The notes below the pieces were generated by a model. That model saw nothing but the letters and a program-made list of their open reading frames with translations, ran no database searches and was not told where the DNA came from. From Bryobacteraceae bacterium (GTDB lineage: Bacteria > Acidobacteriota > Terriglobia > Bryobacterales > Bryobacteraceae): a stretch of 10,599 nucleotides of DNA. Every line of letters begins with the position of its first letter. Position 1 is the first letter of the stretch. Of the stretch, positions 1 through 7,457 are shown piece by piece. Both the position numbers and the translations under genes were made by a program. The stretch is from positions 1-10,599 of the forward strand of contig JASHQT010000550.1 in NCBI GenBank assembly GCA_030039005.1, given 5' to 3'.

Positions 1-432
1 GACGTGGCGTCGGCGGTGGAGTCCATGTTGACGCTGAATCGTGCGGCCTGCGAAGCGATGCTGGAATGCGAGGCGCACGGCTGCACCGATGTCACCGGCT
101 TCGGGCTGCTCGGCCACGCGCGGGAGATGGCGCTGGCGAGCGAAGTGACGCTGGAGATCGACCCGCGAGCGGTGCGCTTTTTGCCGGGCGCCGTGGAGTA
201 CGCGCGCCAAGGCGCCATTGCGGGCGGTTTGAAGAACAACCGCGAGTTCGTGGCATCGTGCGTCGAAGGAAGCTGGGAGTTCGACGATCTGCTGTACGAT
301 CCGCAGACCTCCGGCGGACTGCTGATTGCGCTATCGGAACGCGACGCCGCGCTGTATGAGAAGAAAATGCCCGATGCGTATCGCATCGGGCAGGTGACGG
401 AACGAACTGGAAAGCCGATCCGGCTGCTATGA
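1..432 (+). CDS. selD: Selenide, water dikinase (selenophosphate synthetase), C-terminal part
   Basis: The frame is open from base 1 and ends at TGA 430-432, so 143 C-terminal residues are visible and the N-terminal catalytic Cys/Sec-Lys region lies outside the window. The enzyme makes selenophosphate from ATP and selenide in the cytoplasm, the selenium donor for selenocysteine tRNA and 2-selenouridine. Two family signatures are visible: GCTDVTGFGLLGH near residues 27-39, part of the AIRS-type ATP-binding fold, and LLYDPQTSGGLL near residues 96-107. The end, RIGQVTER followed by a short tail, matches the usual SelD C terminus, so the gene looks intact at its 3' end. It converges on the TPR lipoprotein gene with only 20 bases between the stop codons. 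The other strand's terminator hairpin is embedded in its last codons. SelD is related to PurM/ThiL-type proteins, but the DPQTSGG motif is characteristic of SelD. Identification is firm. Confidence 0.95.
   Translation, partial: DVASAVESMLTLNRAACEAMLECEAHGCTDVTGFGLLGHAREMALASEVTLEIDPRAVRFLPGAVEYARQGAIAGGLKNNREFVASCVEGSWEFDDLLYDPQTSGGLLIALSERDAALYEKKMPDAYRIGQVTERTGKPIRLL
358..392 (-). terminator. Rho-independent terminator of the minus-strand gene train, inside selD
   Basis: Bases 368-378 and 382-392 form a perfect 11-bp inverted repeat with a 3-base loop. Read on the minus strand, the hairpin is followed directly by TTTTCTTCTC (367 down to 358), as expected of an intrinsic terminator. On the plus strand no T-run follows, so it should act mainly on leftward transcription. 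It lies about 60 bases past the stop of the TPR lipoprotein gene and is encoded within the SelD residues around PDAYRIG. The call rests on sequence pattern only. Confidence 0.75.
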
Positions 433-452
433 CCGGTCGTTGACAGGCGCGG

Positions 453-1303
453 CTACTTGGTGTCTTCTGGTTCCGTGATGCCGCCCTGCTGCGAAGCTTT
501 GGCGGCGGCCAGGGCCTTGGCCTTCTTGGTGTCAAGCGCCTTCTGCACCCACTTGTCGGCGGTGTCGATATCGGTCTTGTACTGCTCGGGCGAATCGTCC
601 AGGTCCGCGCGCTCGCGGATCAGAAGGTTCATGTACGCCATGGCATCATCATAGTTGGGGTCGATGTCCAGGGCCTTTTGCAGATTCTTGATGCCGTCCT
701 CGACGACGGCGCTATACTGCGTCTGCAAATCCGCCTTTGCCTGTTTGTCCTTGATGGGCCCGGGCTCTTCGGACTTCATGCCCAGATCGAGGCGCGCCTT
801 GTTCCAGGCGGCGTACCACTTGATCCAGTCGATCACGGCCAGGCTGTAATAGCCTTCCTTGTTCTGGGGATCGGCGGCGATCAGCTTGAGATACCACGCC
901 TTGGCCTCGTCGAGCTTCTTCAATTTCTGATCGAGATCCGGCATGCTCTGCGCTTGCTGGTAAGCAAGCGAGGCGAGCGATGCCAGCGCCGTGGTGTCAT
1001 TGGGGTTCTTTTCAAGAACCTTGTTGAACTCCGACTTGGCCTCGTCGGCAAGTTGGAGGTTTTCCGGCGATATAGCGCCCGGGATGTACTGGCTCATGTA
1101 GGCCGTGGCCAGGTACAGGCGGGGCATGGTGTTATCGGGATCCAGTTGCACCGCCGTCTTAAAGTATTCCACCGCCTCCGGGTAGTGCGCGCCTTTATAG
1201 GCCTGGACGCCGTGGTTGAGCGCGTCGCGGGACCGCAGTTTATCGCAGCCCGTGGCGAAAAGAATCAGACAGCCGAGACCAGCTACGAGTAGCGCGCTCT
1301 TCA

Positions 1304-1304
<1 letters not shown>
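453..1304 (-). CDS. TPR-repeat lipoprotein at the end of the Ton/Sec gene train
   Basis: The 283-residue protein starts with a lipoprotein-type signal: a charged start, a hydrophobic stretch over residues 4-17 and a lipobox-like FATGC with Cys20 as the probable lipidated residue. Tetratricopeptide repeats follow. The clearest is at about 27-59 (ALNHGVQAYKGAHYPEAVEYF... LDPDN), with others near 62-101, 104-147 and 200-220 (IKNLQKALDIDPNYDD). The C-terminal 25 residues are Lys/Ala-rich. TPR proteins are protein-interaction scaffolds; the partner cannot be read from sequence. The start is ATG at 1304-1302, overlapping the upstream exbD stop by one base (TGATG), which implies translational coupling and membership of the same transcript. 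The position after TonB-ExbB-ExbD suggests a periplasm-facing partner of that machine, but this is inference. The specific function is not recognised. Confidence 0.85.
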
Positions 1305-1732
<428 letters not shown>

Positions 1733-1815
1733 AGTTCGTTTACCTCGCTTCTTGTTTCTACCGCTGGCTCAGACGCGCGGTTCGGTTGGATGCCTCACGC
1801 GCGCGGCTCAGCGCA

Positions 1816-2259
1816 TTACTGTCCCGGCTGCGAATGCCTGCTGTCGTGCGGTTCCTCGGTGATGAGGCCGAGTTCATTCGCTCCGCCGGCGCGCAGGTTA
1901 TCCACCACGTCTTCCACGACCTCGTAGCGCGAACGGGCATCCGCCTTAATATATACCGTCTTGTCCACCCGGTTGGTCAGCAGGTCGCGAATCCTCTCGG
2001 GAAGATCCGAGGGTTGAATCTTCAGATTCCCGGGGCTCAAAAAGACGCTGCCATTGCGGGTGATGGAAATCAGGATGGCGTCTTCTTTATCGGCCGCTTG
2101 CATGGTGATGGGATTCTTGGTTTTCACCAGGTCGACTGAAACGCCGTGGGTCAACATGGGCGTGATGACCATGAAAATGATGAGGAGCACGAGCATCACG
2201 TCCACCATGGGGGTGACGTTGATGTCGGCTACCGGCGGGGGAGCTTTTTTCTTTTCCAT
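1816..2259 (-). CDS. exbD: ExbD/TolR family biopolymer transport protein (first copy)
   Basis: The 147-residue protein carries the family signature INVTPMVDVMLVLLIIFMV near residues 13-31 with the essential proton-path Asp at position 20, then a periplasmic domain ending in a polar tail. It works with ExbB in the inner membrane to energise TonB. I chose the ATG at 2259 because AGGA lies seven bases upstream (CCGAGAGGACTTAACG-ATG). The frame could open at a GTG at 2295, but the 12 added residues would be translated from a palindromic repeat element and lack family support. It follows exbB after 81 bases and precedes the second exbD by 83 bases. Two exbD genes after one exbB suggest a heteromeric ExbD pair, as described for some Bacteroidota and other diderms; that reading is inference. 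Confidence 0.93.
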   Translation of the reverse strand: MEKKKAPPPVADINVTPMVDVMLVLLIIFMVITPMLTHGVSVDLVKTKNPITMQAADKEDAILISITRNGSVFLSPGNLKIQPSDLPERIRDLLTNRVDKTVYIKADARSRYEVVEDVVDNLRAGGANELGLITEEPHDSRHSQPGQ

Positions 2260-2279
2260 CGTTAAGTCCTCTCGGTCCA

Positions 2280-2312
2280 GGGAGCGGCCACCCACGCGGG
2301 CTCACCGCTCCC
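2280..2312. repeat. Palindromic intergenic element between exbB and exbD
   Basis: GGGAGCGG at 2280-2287 and CCGCTCCC at 2305-2312 form a perfect 8-bp stem. Inside the loop, CCC 2291-2293 can pair with GGG 2298-2300 in a nested small stem. No T-run follows on the minus strand, so it is not a standard terminator. It shares the GGGAGCGG/CCGCTCCC core with the elements at 5311-5330 and 7005-7024 and looks like a dispersed palindromic repeat. In the mRNA it could tune exbD levels relative to exbB or protect against exonucleases, which is not testable from sequence alone. Confidence 0.55.
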
Positions 2313-2340
2313 CTTCCGAATTCAACTCGCAGATCCCAGC

Positions 2341-3078
2341 TTACTTGCTCACCGCCGCGCCGCGCTGGACGCGCTTCAGGAAATAATCCAGAAGCTCGGA
2401 GCTGGAGTTGCCCATCTCCACGTCGAACGCGTCGATGCGGTTGGTGAAGTAGTTGAAGGCCCACACCGCGGGGACGGCCACGAACAAACCGATAGCCGTG
2501 GTGACCAGGGCTTCGGAAATGCCACCTGCCACGGCGCCCAGACCAGTGGACTTCTGCGAAGAAATGCCCTGGAACGCGTGGATGATGCCGACGACGGTGC
2601 CGAACAGTCCCACGAAGGGAGCGGTGGAGCCGATGGTCGCCAAGCCGCTGACGCCGCGCTTGAGTTCGGCGTGCACGATGGCTTCGGAGCGCTCGAGCGC
2701 GCGCTTGGAAGCTTCGATGTCTTCGCCGGGAATTTCCGAGCTGAGCTGATGGGCGCGGAACTCCTGCAATCCGGCCACGACAACCTTCGCCAGGTGGCTC
2801 TTGTTGTAGCGGTCGGCGATCTTGATGGCTTCATCGAGTTTGCCTTCGCGCAACGCTCCGGCCACGGCCGGGGCGAAGAGTCGCGACTGCTTACGGGCGC
2901 CGTTGTAGGCGATGGCGCGATCGATCATCACACCGATCGACCAGGCCGACATGAAGAACAGCAGGATGACGACGATTTTGGCCGCCCATCCCATCTGGTC
3001 CCACATACCGCGCACGTCAAAACTGGCAGCCTGGTCCTGCAAAAGCATGAACGACCAAACTTGTAATTGTAGTAACAT
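2341..3078 (-). CDS. exbB: ExbB/TolQ/MotA family proton channel protein
   Basis: The 245-residue inner-membrane protein has three predicted transmembrane segments at about 32-53, 141-168 and 183-212, as in the MotA/TolQ/ExbB proton channel family. The central signature GLATIGSTAPFVGLFGTVVG spans about 145-164, and GGISEALVTTAIGLFVAVPA about 185-204. These hold the Thr and small residues that line the proton path in ExbB. ExbB pentamers surround ExbD and transmit energy to TonB. The ATG at 3078 has a good ribosome site, AGGAGA (3089-3084), five bases upstream. It follows tonB by 30 bases and ends in TAA 2343-2341. The first 20 residues (Leu/Gln/Met-rich) are not part of the family core. Confusion with TolQ is possible, but no tolB or pal follows and a TonB-type protein is adjacent, so ExbB is the better name. 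Confidence 0.93.
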   Translation of the reverse strand: MLLQLQVWSFMLLQDQAASFDVRGMWDQMGWAAKIVVILLFFMSAWSIGVMIDRAIAYNGARKQSRLFAPAVAGALREGKLDEAIKIADRYNKSHLAKVVVAGLQEFRAHQLSSEIPGEDIEASKRALERSEAIVHAELKRGVSGLATIGSTAPFVGLFGTVVGIIHAFQGISSQKSTGLGAVAGGISEALVTTAIGLFVAVPAVWAFNYFTNRIDAFDVEMGNSSSELLDYFLKRVQRGAAVSK

Positions 3079-3108
3079 CTGATTCTCCTGCGAGTTGAAT
3101 TTAAACTT

Positions 3109-3852
3109 CTATTGAAGTTGAAAATTGACTTCAATCGTGGTGACGACTTCCACCGGGTCCCCGTTCAGAAGCGTCGGTTTGTACTGCCATTGGGACACAG
3201 CTTCTCGGGCTGCTGCCACAAGGAGCGGATGACCGCTCACCAATTGCAGATTCTGGATAGTGCCGTCCTTGCCGATAATGGCGGTAAATCGCACGACACC
3301 TTGAATGCGGGCTTGCTTGGCCAGCGGCGGGTACAACGGAGTGACCTTGCGGATCAGGTTGGCCTGCTGCACGTTGCCGCCTACGCGGATACGCGACGGC
3401 CCTTTGGGTTTCTCCTGGACCGGGGGCGGGGGAGGAGCCGCACTCGGGATGCCGCCGAGGACGCTGCCAAGCACGCCGCCGGCCGCTCCACCGGGAACTC
3501 CGCCGACCACTCCACCCACCACGCCTGAGCTGGAGGGGGGCGGCAGTTCCTCTTCCTTAATGTTCGCGATCTCTTTGGGGATCTCCTTGGGCGCCGTCAG
3601 CTTGCCGGCGTCGAACTGGCGCGGGATTACCTTCACCACCTTGGGCGGAGCCGGCGGGGGTGGCGGGGGCGGAGGAGGAGGCGGCGGCGGAGCCACCAGG
3701 AAACTGGTGAGCTGCGCACGAGGCAGCGTATCGGTGTAGATCAGCGGAATCAGTATGGCGATGATCACCGCCAGAATCTGAAGGCTGAAAGTCAGCACCA
3801 CCGACCAAGTCTTGTTCGTCTTGGCGGTGCTTACAAAGCTTTGCTCAAACAT
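3109..3852 (-). CDS. tonB: TonB family energy transducer
   Basis: The 247-residue protein has the TonB order: a cytoplasmic start, one membrane anchor at about 16-39, a long flexible periplasmic linker and a TonB C-terminal domain at about 160-247 (YPPLAKQARIQGVV near 174-187, AVSQWQYKPTLLNGDPV near 218-234). The linker has two parts: a run of 13 consecutive prolines at 55-67, then a Gly-Val-rich part at about 110-135 with repeated GGV units, followed by PPPPP at 140-144. It links ExbB-ExbD in the inner membrane to TonB-dependent receptors in the outer membrane. The ATG at 3852 is preceded by GAGGTGAGGA, a strong ribosome site. The gene sits between secF (77-base gap) and exbB (30-base gap) on the same strand. 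The proline codons vary (CCG, CCT, CCC, CCA), so the run is not a simple slipped repeat. Identification is firm. Confidence 0.95.
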   Translation of the reverse strand: MFEQSFVSTAKTNKTWSVVLTFSLQILAVIIAILIPLIYTDTLPRAQLTSFLVAPPPPPPPPPPPPPAPPKVVKVIPRQFDAGKLTAPKEIPKEIANIKEEELPPPSSSGVVGGVVGGVPGGAAGGVLGSVLGGIPSAAPPPPPVQEKPKGPSRIRVGGNVQQANLIRKVTPLYPPLAKQARIQGVVRFTAIIGKDGTIQNLQLVSGHPLLVAAAREAVSQWQYKPTLLNGDPVEVVTTIEVNFQLQ

Positions 3853-3929
3853 TCCTCACCTCGTACCAAATTGCCTTGCCGCGTTTCCGTGTCGCGACGC
3901 GCAGAAATCATCATACATACTCCGGCCAC

Positions 3930-5225
3930 TTATTTCACCTTGGCGGTCCCGCGATTGGAACGGTCCTTGGTGGATCCGCCCTTCGCCGGAGCGCCTTTGG
4001 CCGGCACGGTTGCTACCTTGGGTGCGGGCGCGGTGGGTGCCGGAGCCTCAGGCCCTTTGCGTGGCACCACCACAGCCGCTCTCGAATTTCGCTTCCGGCT
4101 CTCTACGTAATCATAGAAACCAATCACGATCGGACTGGCCACAAAAACCGAGGAATACGTACCAACGATAATGCCGCAGGTCAGCGCGAAGGCGAAACCG
4201 TTGAGTACTTGCCCGCCGAACAACAGCAGAGCCAAAGCCGTCAACAGAGTCAGGCCCGAGGTAAGGACCGTGCGGCTCAGGGTCTGGTTCACGCTCTTGT
4301 TGATCAGCGGCTCCAGTTGTTCGCGGCGCATGAGCTTCAAATTTTCCCTCACGCGGTCGAAGGTGACGATGGTATCGTTCATCGAATAACCGACCAGGGT
4401 CAACAACGCCGCCACCACGGTCAGCGTGATCTCTTTGTTGAACAACGAAAATAGGCCAATGGTAATGATCGTATCGTGGAATACGGCAATCACGGCCGCC
4501 GCGCCGTAGATCCATTCAAACCGGAAGGCGATGTAGATCAGCATCCCGCCCAGGGCATATAAGACAGCGAGAATCGCTTTGCGTTGCAGCTCGGAGCCGA
4601 TCTTGGGGCCCACGGATTCGACGCCGACGATGGCCACCGGATCCGGGTACGTCTGTGCCTTGAGTACGGAAAGGACCTGGGGGGTAACGCCCGGTACCGA
4701 ACGCAGATCGTCGAGGTTTTTGACGACGCCGTTGTGGTGCGTCCGGTAGTCGATAATATTTGTGGCGAGCGTTTGTAACTGCTGATCCGATAGCGCGATG
4801 CTGGCCGCGGCCAACGGATCCCGTAGACGGTTGGCCAGGGCATCCGATCCGCCCGCGTTGATGTTGTACTTGCCATCGGCGGGCACGCCGAAGGCGGCGT
4901 CCAGGGCGGCGGTCACCTTCTGGCGCGAAGCTTGCAAGGCAGCGTCCTGCTGCGCGTCGATGCCAATGATATCTTCGGGGAACCCGGACACTTCCTGCAC
5001 TTCCACAGCCAGCTTGCCGGCCAGCGCGGCGCGAACTTTATCTACCGGGGGGCGATTGGCGAAACTAACGGTGATCAGCGCGCCACCTCGAAAGTCGATG
5101 CCGTAGCGCGGGCCGCCTTTAAGCGCCAAGCTGATGAGGCCGGCCGCCGTGAGAGCAAGAGAGAGGCCGATGAACGGCCACTTCTTGCCCAGAAAATCGA
5201 AATCGCTGTTCTTGAAAAATTCCAT
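3930..5225 (-). CDS. secF: Protein translocase subunit SecF with an enlarged periplasmic domain
   Basis: SecF pairs with SecD to pull exported proteins through SecYEG using the proton gradient. The 431-residue protein has a first membrane helix at about 17-35, the P1 start YGIDFRGG at 41-48, the junction VGVESVGPKIGSELQRKAILAV at about 200-221 and five further helices to about 372. Typical SecF is near 300-320 residues. The extra length comes from an insert at about 90-195, which includes a helix-hairpin-helix-like stretch (NLDDLRSVPGVTPQVLSVL, 170-188), and from a Pro/Ala/Lys-rich cytoplasmic tail at about 378-431. The ATG at 5225 has only a weak ribosome site (GGTG), yet residues MEFFKNSDFDFLGKK are typical for SecF, so the start is probably right. 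It follows secD after a 144-base gap filled with palindromic repeats and precedes tonB. Confidence 0.95.
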   Translation of the reverse strand: MEFFKNSDFDFLGKKWPFIGLSLALTAAGLISLALKGGPRYGIDFRGGALITVSFANRPPVDKVRAALAGKLAVEVQEVSGFPEDIIGIDAQQDAALQASRQKVTAALDAAFGVPADGKYNINAGGSDALANRLRDPLAAASIALSDQQLQTLATNIIDYRTHHNGVVKNLDDLRSVPGVTPQVLSVLKAQTYPDPVAIVGVESVGPKIGSELQRKAILAVLYALGGMLIYIAFRFEWIYGAAAVIAVFHDTIITIGLFSLFNKEITLTVVAALLTLVGYSMNDTIVTFDRVRENLKLMRREQLEPLINKSVNQTLSRTVLTSGLTLLTALALLLFGGQVLNGFAFALTCGIIVGTYSSVFVASPIVIGFYDYVESRKRNSRAAVVVPRKGPEAPAPTAPAPKVATVPAKGAPAKGGSTKDRSNRGTAKVK

Positions 5226-5271
5226 GTCACCAATCGCAGCGCCAGCATCTGATTCATTTAGACACCGGCTC

Positions 5272-5289
5272 GCGGGAAACTGTTCCCGC
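5272..5289. repeat. Perfect short hairpin in the secD-secF gap
   Basis: GCGGGAA (5272-5278) and TTCCCGC (5283-5289) form a 7-bp perfect stem with a 4-base loop, about 47 bases upstream of secF. On the minus strand it is followed by GAGCCGG rather than T residues, so it does not look like a terminator. It may modulate secF translation or processing of the secD-secF message; that is inference. Confidence 0.4.
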
Positions 5290-5310
5290 TTCTCTTAAAT
5301 CCCTTTCCTA

Positions 5311-5360
5311 CCGCTCCCTCACGGTCGCGGCTCGGCCAACCTCGCGGCCTCGGCCGCTCG
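5311..5360. repeat. Palindrome-rich repeat element in the secD-secF gap
   Basis: Bases 5311-5330 (ccgctccctcacggtcgcgg) match 7005-7024 at 19 of 20 positions. The unit is an imperfect palindrome with CCGC/GCGG ends. Beyond it, to about 5360, CTCGGCC occurs twice (5331-5337 and again near 5349), with GCGGCC/GGCCGC inverted halves between, so the stretch can fold in several ways. From memory, close relatives of this 20-mer are scattered between genes in Acidobacteriota and Planctomycetota genomes; this needs a genome search. With the hairpin at 5272-5289 it accounts for most of the 144-base gap. Confidence 0.55.
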
Positions 5361-5369
5361 GTCCCGAGT

Positions 5370-6995
5370 CTAAATACTTAAAGCTGCCAACTGCCGCTTG
5401 CCGGACAACTCCGCGTCGAAGATGGTCCGGGACACGAAGACGGCCGTAAACAGGTTCGCACCCAACCCGATCACCAGGGTGACCGCAAAGCCCTTCACGG
5501 GGCCCGTGCCGAAGATAAACAGAAACGCACAAGATACCATGGTGGTGATGTGCGTGTCGATAATGGTGAGGAACGCCTTGGAGAAGCCCGCGTCCACGGC
5601 CGCCATCACGGCCTTGCCGGCGCGCAGTTCCTCGCGAATGCGCTCAAAAATGAGAACGTTGCTGTCCACCGCCATACCGATGGTCAGGATGATGCCCGCG
5701 ATGCCGGGCAGCGTGAGCGTAGCGTCGAAGTAAGCCAGGGCGGCGATCAAAATCACCGCGTTGAGGACCAGGGCCAGGGTTGCATTGATACCCGAGCGCC
5801 GGTAATAGAAGAGCATGAAGAACACCACCGCGATGACGCCCGCGATACCGGCGGCGAAACCTTCATGGATAGAGTCGGTTCCGAGCGATGGACCGACCGT
5901 GCGCTCTTCTTCGATATTCAGGGCCGCCGGAAGCGATCCGGCGCGCAGGTTCAGCGCCAGGTCCGCGGCTTCTTCCTGGCTGGTGGCGCCGGTAATCACG
6001 CCGGTATCGCTGATCTTGCTCTGGATGGTGGGCGCGCTGATGACGATGCCATCCACCACGATGGCGGCGCGTTGTCCGATGTTGGCTTCCGTATAAGTGG
6101 CAAATTTCTTGGCGGCCTGCTGGGTGAGGACGAAGCTGGTCTCCCAGCCGCCGGCACTGTTACTCTGACCCGTGGTCGCGTTGGCATCGCGGATGTCGGA
6201 GCCGCGCACCACCGGAATGCGCGAGACCAGATACCACTCCTGCGCGCCGGAGCGCAGAGCCGTGGGCACCAGCTTGGTATTCAACGGCATAATGCCGCCG
6301 TGCTTGGTGAGCGCCTCATCGCGCGAAGCGAACGGCCCGTCCACCACGGCGTCCCATTCCAGCTGTGCCTGGGTCTGCAGAACCTGCTTGACGTGCGCCG
6401 AATCGTCGATGCCGGGGAGCTGGATCAGCAGTTCGGCTTCGGCATCGCTGCGGCCGGTGGGCTGCACCGAGGATTCCGCCAGGCCGAGACCGTTAATCTT
6501 GCGCTCGATGGTGGCCGTGGTCTGACTCATGGTGTCCTGCCGCAGCTTCAGAGCCGCGCTGGGCTTGAGCGTGAGCTTAAAGTCAGTGGAGTTGACGGCC
6601 GTGGGCGTCCAGTCCTGGAACTGGTCATTGACGATGCTGCGGAACGTGCCGCTTTTATTGCTCGGAATGCCTTTAACGTCGATCTCGATTTTGTCGGCGT
6701 CCTGCAAGGTTGCCGGGTCGTTGCGGGTGAGATCGCCGGAGGGAGTGATGTTGTCCTTGGTCAGCTCCTCGCGTAGCGCGGTGATGACGTTATCGGCTTC
6801 GGCCTTGAAGGCGTCCTGAATTTGCACCTGCATCACCAGTTGCGTGCCGCCGCTCAAATCGAGGCCCAGGTGGATGTTCTTTTTCCAGTTGGCGATGAGC
6901 TCGTCTTTGGACTTGGGGATGCCCATCACGCCGTAGATGCATACCAGGATCACCGCAATGATGATGCCGAATCGAATTTTTGTGTTGTTCGTCAT
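5370..6995 (-). CDS. secD: Protein translocase subunit SecD
   Basis: SecD is the larger half of the SecDF proton-driven export motor, with six membrane helices and a large periplasmic P1 domain. The 541-residue protein has a first helix at about 8-26, the P1 entry HLGLDLSGGTQLVM at 42-55, a P1 body to about 370 (including INGLGLAESSVQ at 168-178 and NLRAGSLPAALNI at 349-361) and five helices from about 378. Helix 4 contains GMAVDSNVLIFERIREELRAG (440-460), which carries the family's conserved proton-path Asp443; TGPVKGFAVTLVIGLGANL follows at 497-515. I chose the ATG at 6995 (MTNNTKIRFG). A GTG at 7016 would add seven residues translated from a repeat element. The ribosome site is weak: a GGAG 12 bases upstream comes from that same repeat. 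yajC lies upstream and secF downstream, the standard order. Confidence 0.96.
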   Translation of the reverse strand: MTNNTKIRFGIIIAVILVCIYGVMGIPKSKDELIANWKKNIHLGLDLSGGTQLVMQVQIQDAFKAEADNVITALREELTKDNITPSGDLTRNDPATLQDADKIEIDVKGIPSNKSGTFRSIVNDQFQDWTPTAVNSTDFKLTLKPSAALKLRQDTMSQTTATIERKINGLGLAESSVQPTGRSDAEAELLIQLPGIDDSAHVKQVLQTQAQLEWDAVVDGPFASRDEALTKHGGIMPLNTKLVPTALRSGAQEWYLVSRIPVVRGSDIRDANATTGQSNSAGGWETSFVLTQQAAKKFATYTEANIGQRAAIVVDGIVISAPTIQSKISDTGVITGATSQEEAADLALNLRAGSLPAALNIEEERTVGPSLGTDSIHEGFAAGIAGVIAVVFFMLFYYRRSGINATLALVLNAVILIAALAYFDATLTLPGIAGIILTIGMAVDSNVLIFERIREELRAGKAVMAAVDAGFSKAFLTIIDTHITTMVSCAFLFIFGTGPVKGFAVTLVIGLGANLFTAVFVSRTIFDAELSGKRQLAALSI

Positions 6996-7004
6996 GCTTT
7001 TATT

Positions 7005-7024
7005 CCGCTCCCACACGGTCGCGG
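7005..7024. repeat. Short palindromic repeat just upstream of secD
   Basis: This 20-mer (ccgctcccacacggtcgcgg) differs from 5311-5330 at a single base. It fills most of the 45-base gap between the yajC stop and the secD start. On the minus strand its end reads GGGAGCGG, so it supplies the only purine-rich stretch in front of secD, although at a long spacing. Confidence 0.55.
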
Positions 7025-7040
7025 GTCAGTTCCTCGCCGC

Positions 7041-7370
7041 TCAGCTCTTCTCCGCTTTCTGCTCGGTGATCAAACTGGCCACCGCGCTGCGCGCCACCTG
7101 CAGCTTCAAGTTGTCGGGCTTGACGCGTAAAGTCAGCGTGTCGTCGGGATTTACGCTGACGATGGTACCGATAATGCCGCCAGTGGTGAGTACCTGCTTG
7201 CCGTTTTCGAGCGTCTTCAGCATCTGCTGCTGCTGCTTCTTCTGACGCTGCATGGGCATAAAGACCAACAGATAAAAGATGGCCACCAGCGCGAGCGGGA
7301 GAATCAAGGTGCCCAGGGAGCTGCCGCCCCCGGACGGCGTTTGTTGCAGTAAAAGAAGCGCGAATATCAT
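7041..7370 (-). CDS. yajC: Preprotein translocase subunit YajC
   Basis: YajC is a small inner-membrane protein that associates with SecDF. The 109-residue product has a short periplasmic-side start with a Gly/Ser-rich stretch, one membrane helix at about 19-38 (LGTLILPLALVAIFYLLVF), then the YajC signature: RPQ-like MPMQRQKKQQQQ (38-49), MLKTLENGKQVLTTGGIIGTI (about 50-70) and a small C-terminal beta domain. Length and order match the family. The start is uncertain by two codons: a GTG at 7376 would add Met-Lys, and neither start has a clear ribosome site. I prefer the ATG at 7370. tgt ends 87 bases upstream and secD starts 45 bases downstream, all on one strand; the tgt-yajC-secD-secF order is widespread in bacteria and supports the call. 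Confidence 0.95.
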   Translation of the reverse strand: MIFALLLLQQTPSGGGSSLGTLILPLALVAIFYLLVFMPMQRQKKQQQQMLKTLENGKQVLTTGGIIGTIVSVNPDDTLTLRVKPDNLKLQVARSAVASLITEQKAEKS

Positions 7371-7457
7371 CTTCACGGACGGCTGTTCCGATTCCGAGTA
7401 TCACACAACCCGATCACCATGGGAAACGGAGTGCAAGGAGTACAGCGGCGGAAAATT

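Noticed and set aside
678..1292. A 204-residue plus-strand open frame opposite the TPR lipoprotein
   Set aside because: It is antisense to a coherent lipoprotein with signal and TPR repeats, has biased composition and no motif.
1733..1815. GCGCG-rich sequence between the two exbD genes as a terminator or repeat element
   Set aside because: Only short direct GGCTCAG repeats are present, with no stable stem and no T-run on the minus strand.
2260..2295. A longer exbD starting at GTG 2295
   Set aside because: The added residues come from the palindromic element, and the ATG at 2259 has a well-spaced AGGA.
3640..3700. The proline-codon run in tonB as a simple-sequence or CRISPR-like repeat
   Set aside because: Codons are mixed and in frame with a normal TonB linker; there are no spacers or repeated units on the scale of an array.
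5550..6776. A 408-residue plus-strand open frame opposite secD
   Set aside because: It mirrors the codon structure of the strongly supported secD, is Arg/His/Gly-rich, and shows no recognisable domain or ribosome site.
6996..7016. A longer secD starting at GTG 7016
   Set aside because: The seven added residues are translated from the repeat at 7005-7024; SecD proteins normally begin close to the first helix, as from ATG 6995.
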